Shown here: piece by piece, positions 61,888-64,000 of the stretch
Layout: the number at the start of each line of letters is the position of its first letter
Numbering within the stretch: the stretch's first letter is position 1
DNA from: Microbispora sp. H13382
GTDB lineage: Bacteria > Actinomycetota > Actinomycetes > Streptosporangiales > Streptosporangiaceae
NCBI RefSeq assembly: GCF_014161445.1
Contig: NZ_JABBXA010000026.1
Coordinates: forward strand, 1 to 64,000
Direction of reading: 5' to 3'
DNA length: 64,000 nucleotides
Made by a program: the position numbers and the translations under genes
Notes under the pieces: model-generated
The model's input: the letters and a program-made list of their open reading frames with translations, nothing else
Told to the model about the DNA's origin: nothing
The model's database searches: none

Positions 61888-62482
61888 CGTGGCTCTTCCG
61901 GGGGTCTATGGAGGTCAGCAGGTCGCGCATGGCTCGTTCGGCGTCCTCGCGCGACAGGCCGAGGTCGCGCCGCCACAGCTTCCACAGGTAGACGTCCGTG
62001 GCGGCGTAGTGCAGGTTCAGCGCGTGCTCACGGGCGGGGCCCTGAGCCGGGAGGCGGTCGGCGAAGACCTGTTCCAGCCACGCCCGATGCCGGACGCGGG
62101 CGTCCGCGGCCGCCCGCGCGATCGCCGGGACACGGTCCATCTGCGCGGTCCAGAGCACGTTGGCGTCGCCGTGCCGCTCGTAGTCCTCGAAGAGGACGGC
62201 CACGATCGCCGCCACATCACCGGCCGGCACCTCACGGGTGAGCGCCGCCTGCGACGCCACCCTCTCGGCGACGGCGTCGGCCAGCCCGTCCTTGCCGCCG
62301 AAGTGGTTGACGATCGTCTGCACCGAGACACCCGCCTCGTCGGCGACGTGCTGCAGCGTGACGTCGTCGTACCAGCGCCGCCTCCACAGCGCGGCCGCCG
62401 CCTCCACCACGCGCGTACGTGTGACCTCCGCGGCCGCGGCCCGGGCACCCATGCGGTACGGACGCCTGGTCTCGCTTTCCAT
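61880..62482 (-). CDS. TetR family regulator of the glycosyltransferase
   Basis: 200 residues from the ATG at 62482 (an upstream start at 62518 is possible). The HTH is RTRVVEAAAALWRRRWYDDV, TLQHVADEAGVSVQTIVNHF, GGKDGLADAVAERV. The C-terminal domain is unassigned. The promoter TTGATC-N17-TAAGAA lies so that the message begins at the ATG. It heads the operon with the glycosyltransferase, so its ligand may be the acceptor. Confidence 0.86.
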   Translation of the reverse strand: MESETRRPYRMGARAAAAEVTRTRVVEAAAALWRRRWYDDVTLQHVADEAGVSVQTIVNHFGGKDGLADAVAERVASQAALTREVPAGDVAAIVAVLFEDYERHGDANVLWTAQMDRVPAIARAAADARVRHRAWLEQVFADRLPAQGPAREHALNLHYAATDVYLWKLWRRDLGLSREDAERAMRDLLTSIDPRKSHDA

Positions 62483-62489
62483 GGAGTAG

Positions 62490-62518
62490 TTCTTATATTC
62501 AATTGACGGCCGGATCAA
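62490..62518 (-). promoter_or_regulatory. Leaderless promoter of the tetR-glycosyltransferase operon
   Basis: On the minus strand TTGATC (62518-62513), a 17-nt spacer and TAAGAA (62495-62490) precede the ATG at 62482 by 7 nt. No ribosome-binding site is present. Confidence 0.5.
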
Positions 62519-62656
62519 GTGAAATCTGCTCGCACTCCGCCCGGCCGAGGACCCCCGGATGCGTGAGGACCTGATCCCTGAAACCGAGGCCCGGTGCGAC
62601 AGCCGTGGTGCTCACGCGACGTGCCGGGTCCGCAGGAGCCTGCCCGGCACTGGCTC

Positions 62657-63412
62657 TCAGCTGGTGGCGCCCCAGGTGAGAGAGATGCCGGTGGCCGCGC
62701 GTTCGGTGCGGATCTCCATCATGCTGCCGAGGATGGTGGCATGGTCGGACACCACGGGCGTGGCGTCGAGGGTGTAGGTGATGCGGCTGCTGACGAGCAC
62801 CGGGCTGCCCTGCGGCTCGTGGAGGTGGCGGGCGGCGGCGGGGTCGAGCAGACCGGGCCGGACCACCTCGGACGCCCGGGCGACCGTCACTCCCGCGTCG
62901 GCGAGGGCCGTGTAGAGGGAGACGGCGGTGAAATCGCGGTCGCGGATCTGGTCGGCCACCGGCCGGCGGACCCAGGACACCTGGTGTACGGCGGGGCGTC
63001 CCGCGAACTCGCGGACCCGCTCCAGCCGCAGGGCGGTGTCGCCGGGACGCAGCCGCAGCTCCGCGACGATCCGGGCGGGGGCCCGGCGCACCGCCCGCCC
63101 GGCCACCGCGGTGCGCACCTCGTGGCCCTGTTTACGCAGGTCGTCTACCAGGCTGCGGAGCGAGTCGAGCTGGTACGCCAGATGGGGCGGGGCGACGAAC
63201 GTGCCCCGCCCGGGCTGCTGCACGATCAGCCTCTCGTCGCTGAGCTGCCGCAACGCCTGGCGCAGCGTCATGAGGGTCACCCCGTAGGAGGCGCTCAGCT
63301 CCCGTTGCGGCGGCAGGGCCTCACCGGGGGCGTAGTGTCCCGACCGGATCTTCGCGGCGAGGTCGGCGGCGATGGCGCGGTATCTCGCCTCGTGCCCGGC
63401 GTCGGGGGTCAT
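62657..63412 (-). CDS. GntR family regulator (HutC subfamily)
   Basis: 251 residues. The winged HTH is RYRAIAADLAAKIRSGHYAP, GEALPPQRELSASYGVTLMT and LRQALRQLSDERLIVQQPGR, with the RGTFVAPP end motif. The UTRA effector domain is at 90-245 (DTALRLERVREFAGRPAVHQ, SSRITYTLDATPVVSDHATI). Its ATG overlaps the trpA stop (ATGA), so it shares a message with the TrpA-like protein. The effector is unknown. Confidence 0.88.
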   Translation of the reverse strand: MTPDAGHEARYRAIAADLAAKIRSGHYAPGEALPPQRELSASYGVTLMTLRQALRQLSDERLIVQQPGRGTFVAPPHLAYQLDSLRSLVDDLRKQGHEVRTAVAGRAVRRAPARIVAELRLRPGDTALRLERVREFAGRPAVHQVSWVRRPVADQIRDRDFTAVSLYTALADAGVTVARASEVVRPGLLDPAAARHLHEPQGSPVLVSSRITYTLDATPVVSDHATILGSMMEIRTERAATGISLTWGATS

Positions 63413-64000
63413 CGTGGTCGGTCACACTCCTGGTCGAGGGCCTGCCGCAGGGGCGCGAGGAAGGCCCGCAGGTCGTCCGGCCCGGCCCCGTCGAGCACCC
63501 GCCGCATGACCGCGGCGCCCACCACGACGCCGTCGGCGTGCCGGCGGGCTTCGCGTGCCTGGTCCGGGGTGGAAATGCCAAATCCTAGCAAGACCGGCCG
63601 GTCCGAGACGCGCCTGATCCGCTCGGCGAGCTCCGCCGCCGAAGCGGCGAGGGCGGCCCGCTCACCGGTCGTGCCCATCACCGACACCGCGTAGACGAAT
63701 CCGCGACTGCGGCACGCGATCTCCCCCAGCCGCGGCTGCGGCGTCGCCGGCGACGCCAGCAGGACCAGCTCGATCCCGGCGGCGGCGGCCACGTCCGTCA
63801 GCTCGTCCGCCTCGTGCACCGGCAGGTCGGGCACGATCAGGCCGTCCACGCCGGCCCGGCGCAACGCGGCGCAGAACGCCTCGGGACCGTCGTGCAGCAC
63901 GAGGTTGTAGTAGGTGCTGGCGACGAGTGGCACGCCCAGGTCCAGCACGCCGGACAGGTCGGCGAGGATCCGGCGGGTGCTCGCCCCCCGGGCCAGTGCC
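63409..64000 (-). CDS. trpA: Tryptophan synthase alpha chain-like protein (partial, N-terminus outside window)
   Basis: The visible 196 residues start ALARGASTRRILADLSGVLD. VPLVASTYYNLVLHDGPEAF, AGVDGLIVPDLPVHEADEL (substrate-site Asp), RGFVYAVSVMGTTGERAALA, and PVLLGFGISTPDQAREARRH match TrpA (indole-3-glycerol phosphate aldolase). The catalytic Glu region is beyond the edge. TrpB would be expected upstream, outside the window. Coupling to a GntR regulator is unusual for the housekeeping trp operon and suggests a specialised copy. Confidence 0.85.
   Translation of the reverse strand, partial: ALARGASTRRILADLSGVLDLGVPLVASTYYNLVLHDGPEAFCAALRRAGVDGLIVPDLPVHEADELTDVAAAAGIELVLLASPATPQPRLGEIACRSRGFVYAVSVMGTTGERAALAASAAELAERIRRVSDRPVLLGFGISTPDQAREARRHADGVVVGAAVMRRVLDGAGPDDLRAFLAPLRQALDQECDRPR

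Overview
The window is a high-GC (roughly 70%+) actinomycete chromosome segment. The codon bias, GTG/TTG starts, many ATGA/GTGA overlaps, leaderless promoters, group 2 sigma factor, Rv2578c-type radical SAM protein, c-di-AMP (ydaO) riboswitch in front of a CHAP cell-wall enzyme, and many one-component regulators fit a soil actinobacterium. A Streptosporangiales relative (Actinomadura, Nonomuraea or Streptosporangium type) is my tentative guess. No rRNA, tRNA or CRISPR array was seen.

Layout. 1-600: the 5' end of an IS982-like transposase, a His-rich small ORF and a collapsed zinc alcohol dehydrogenase. 600-7150: regulators, an MFS exporter, VOC, DUF952 and cupin proteins, and a GlxA-type regulator. 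7158-16730: a nitrogen catabolism locus made of an SMR exporter, APC permease, TetR regulator, two DUF1989 proteins, a biotin-dependent urea/guanidine carboxylase and allophanate hydrolase. The gene set matches guanidine use via carboxyguanidine better than simple urea use, and the same dyad (TCTGTC-N4-GACAGA) lies at two of its promoters. 16777-20265: P450, TetR with an extra C-terminal domain, radical SAM. 20360-22898: TetR divergent from sigma factor, a Vat-like streptogramin acetyltransferase and a vestige of virginiamycin B lyase. 22911-29736: WYL regulator/epoxide hydrolase, dioxygenase, acetyltransferase, small proteins, AraC and a DHFR-like reductase.

29733-30270 and 40431-42359 are gene graveyards. 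They hold tyrosine-integrase fragments, an MFS stub, a deleted xylulokinase and an IS630-family transposase remnant. Between them lie a second DHFR-like gene, an ECF sigma with SnoaL domain, an L,D-transpeptidase lipoprotein, a PEP-mutase/P450 pair, a secreted triple-repeat protein, RecD2 and an NmrA-like reductase. 42390-46934: TetR- and MarR-controlled alpha/beta hydrolases and a class C beta-lactamase-like protein. 46939-52600: a MacAB-like efflux operon with a duplicated-motif lipoprotein, divergent from a two-component system, with repeated GCTTATCCG sites between. 52800-53607: c-di-AMP riboswitch and CHAP hydrolase. 53694-64000: MerR/hydrolase operon, UvrA-like ATPase with VOC and AraC, orphan PAS kinase, TetR/glycosyltransferase operon, and GntR with a partial trpA.

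Two patterns recur. Several genes have a NANNNT -10 box 6-7 nt before the start codon (leaderless mRNA). Four genes end in short tandem duplications that include the stop codon.
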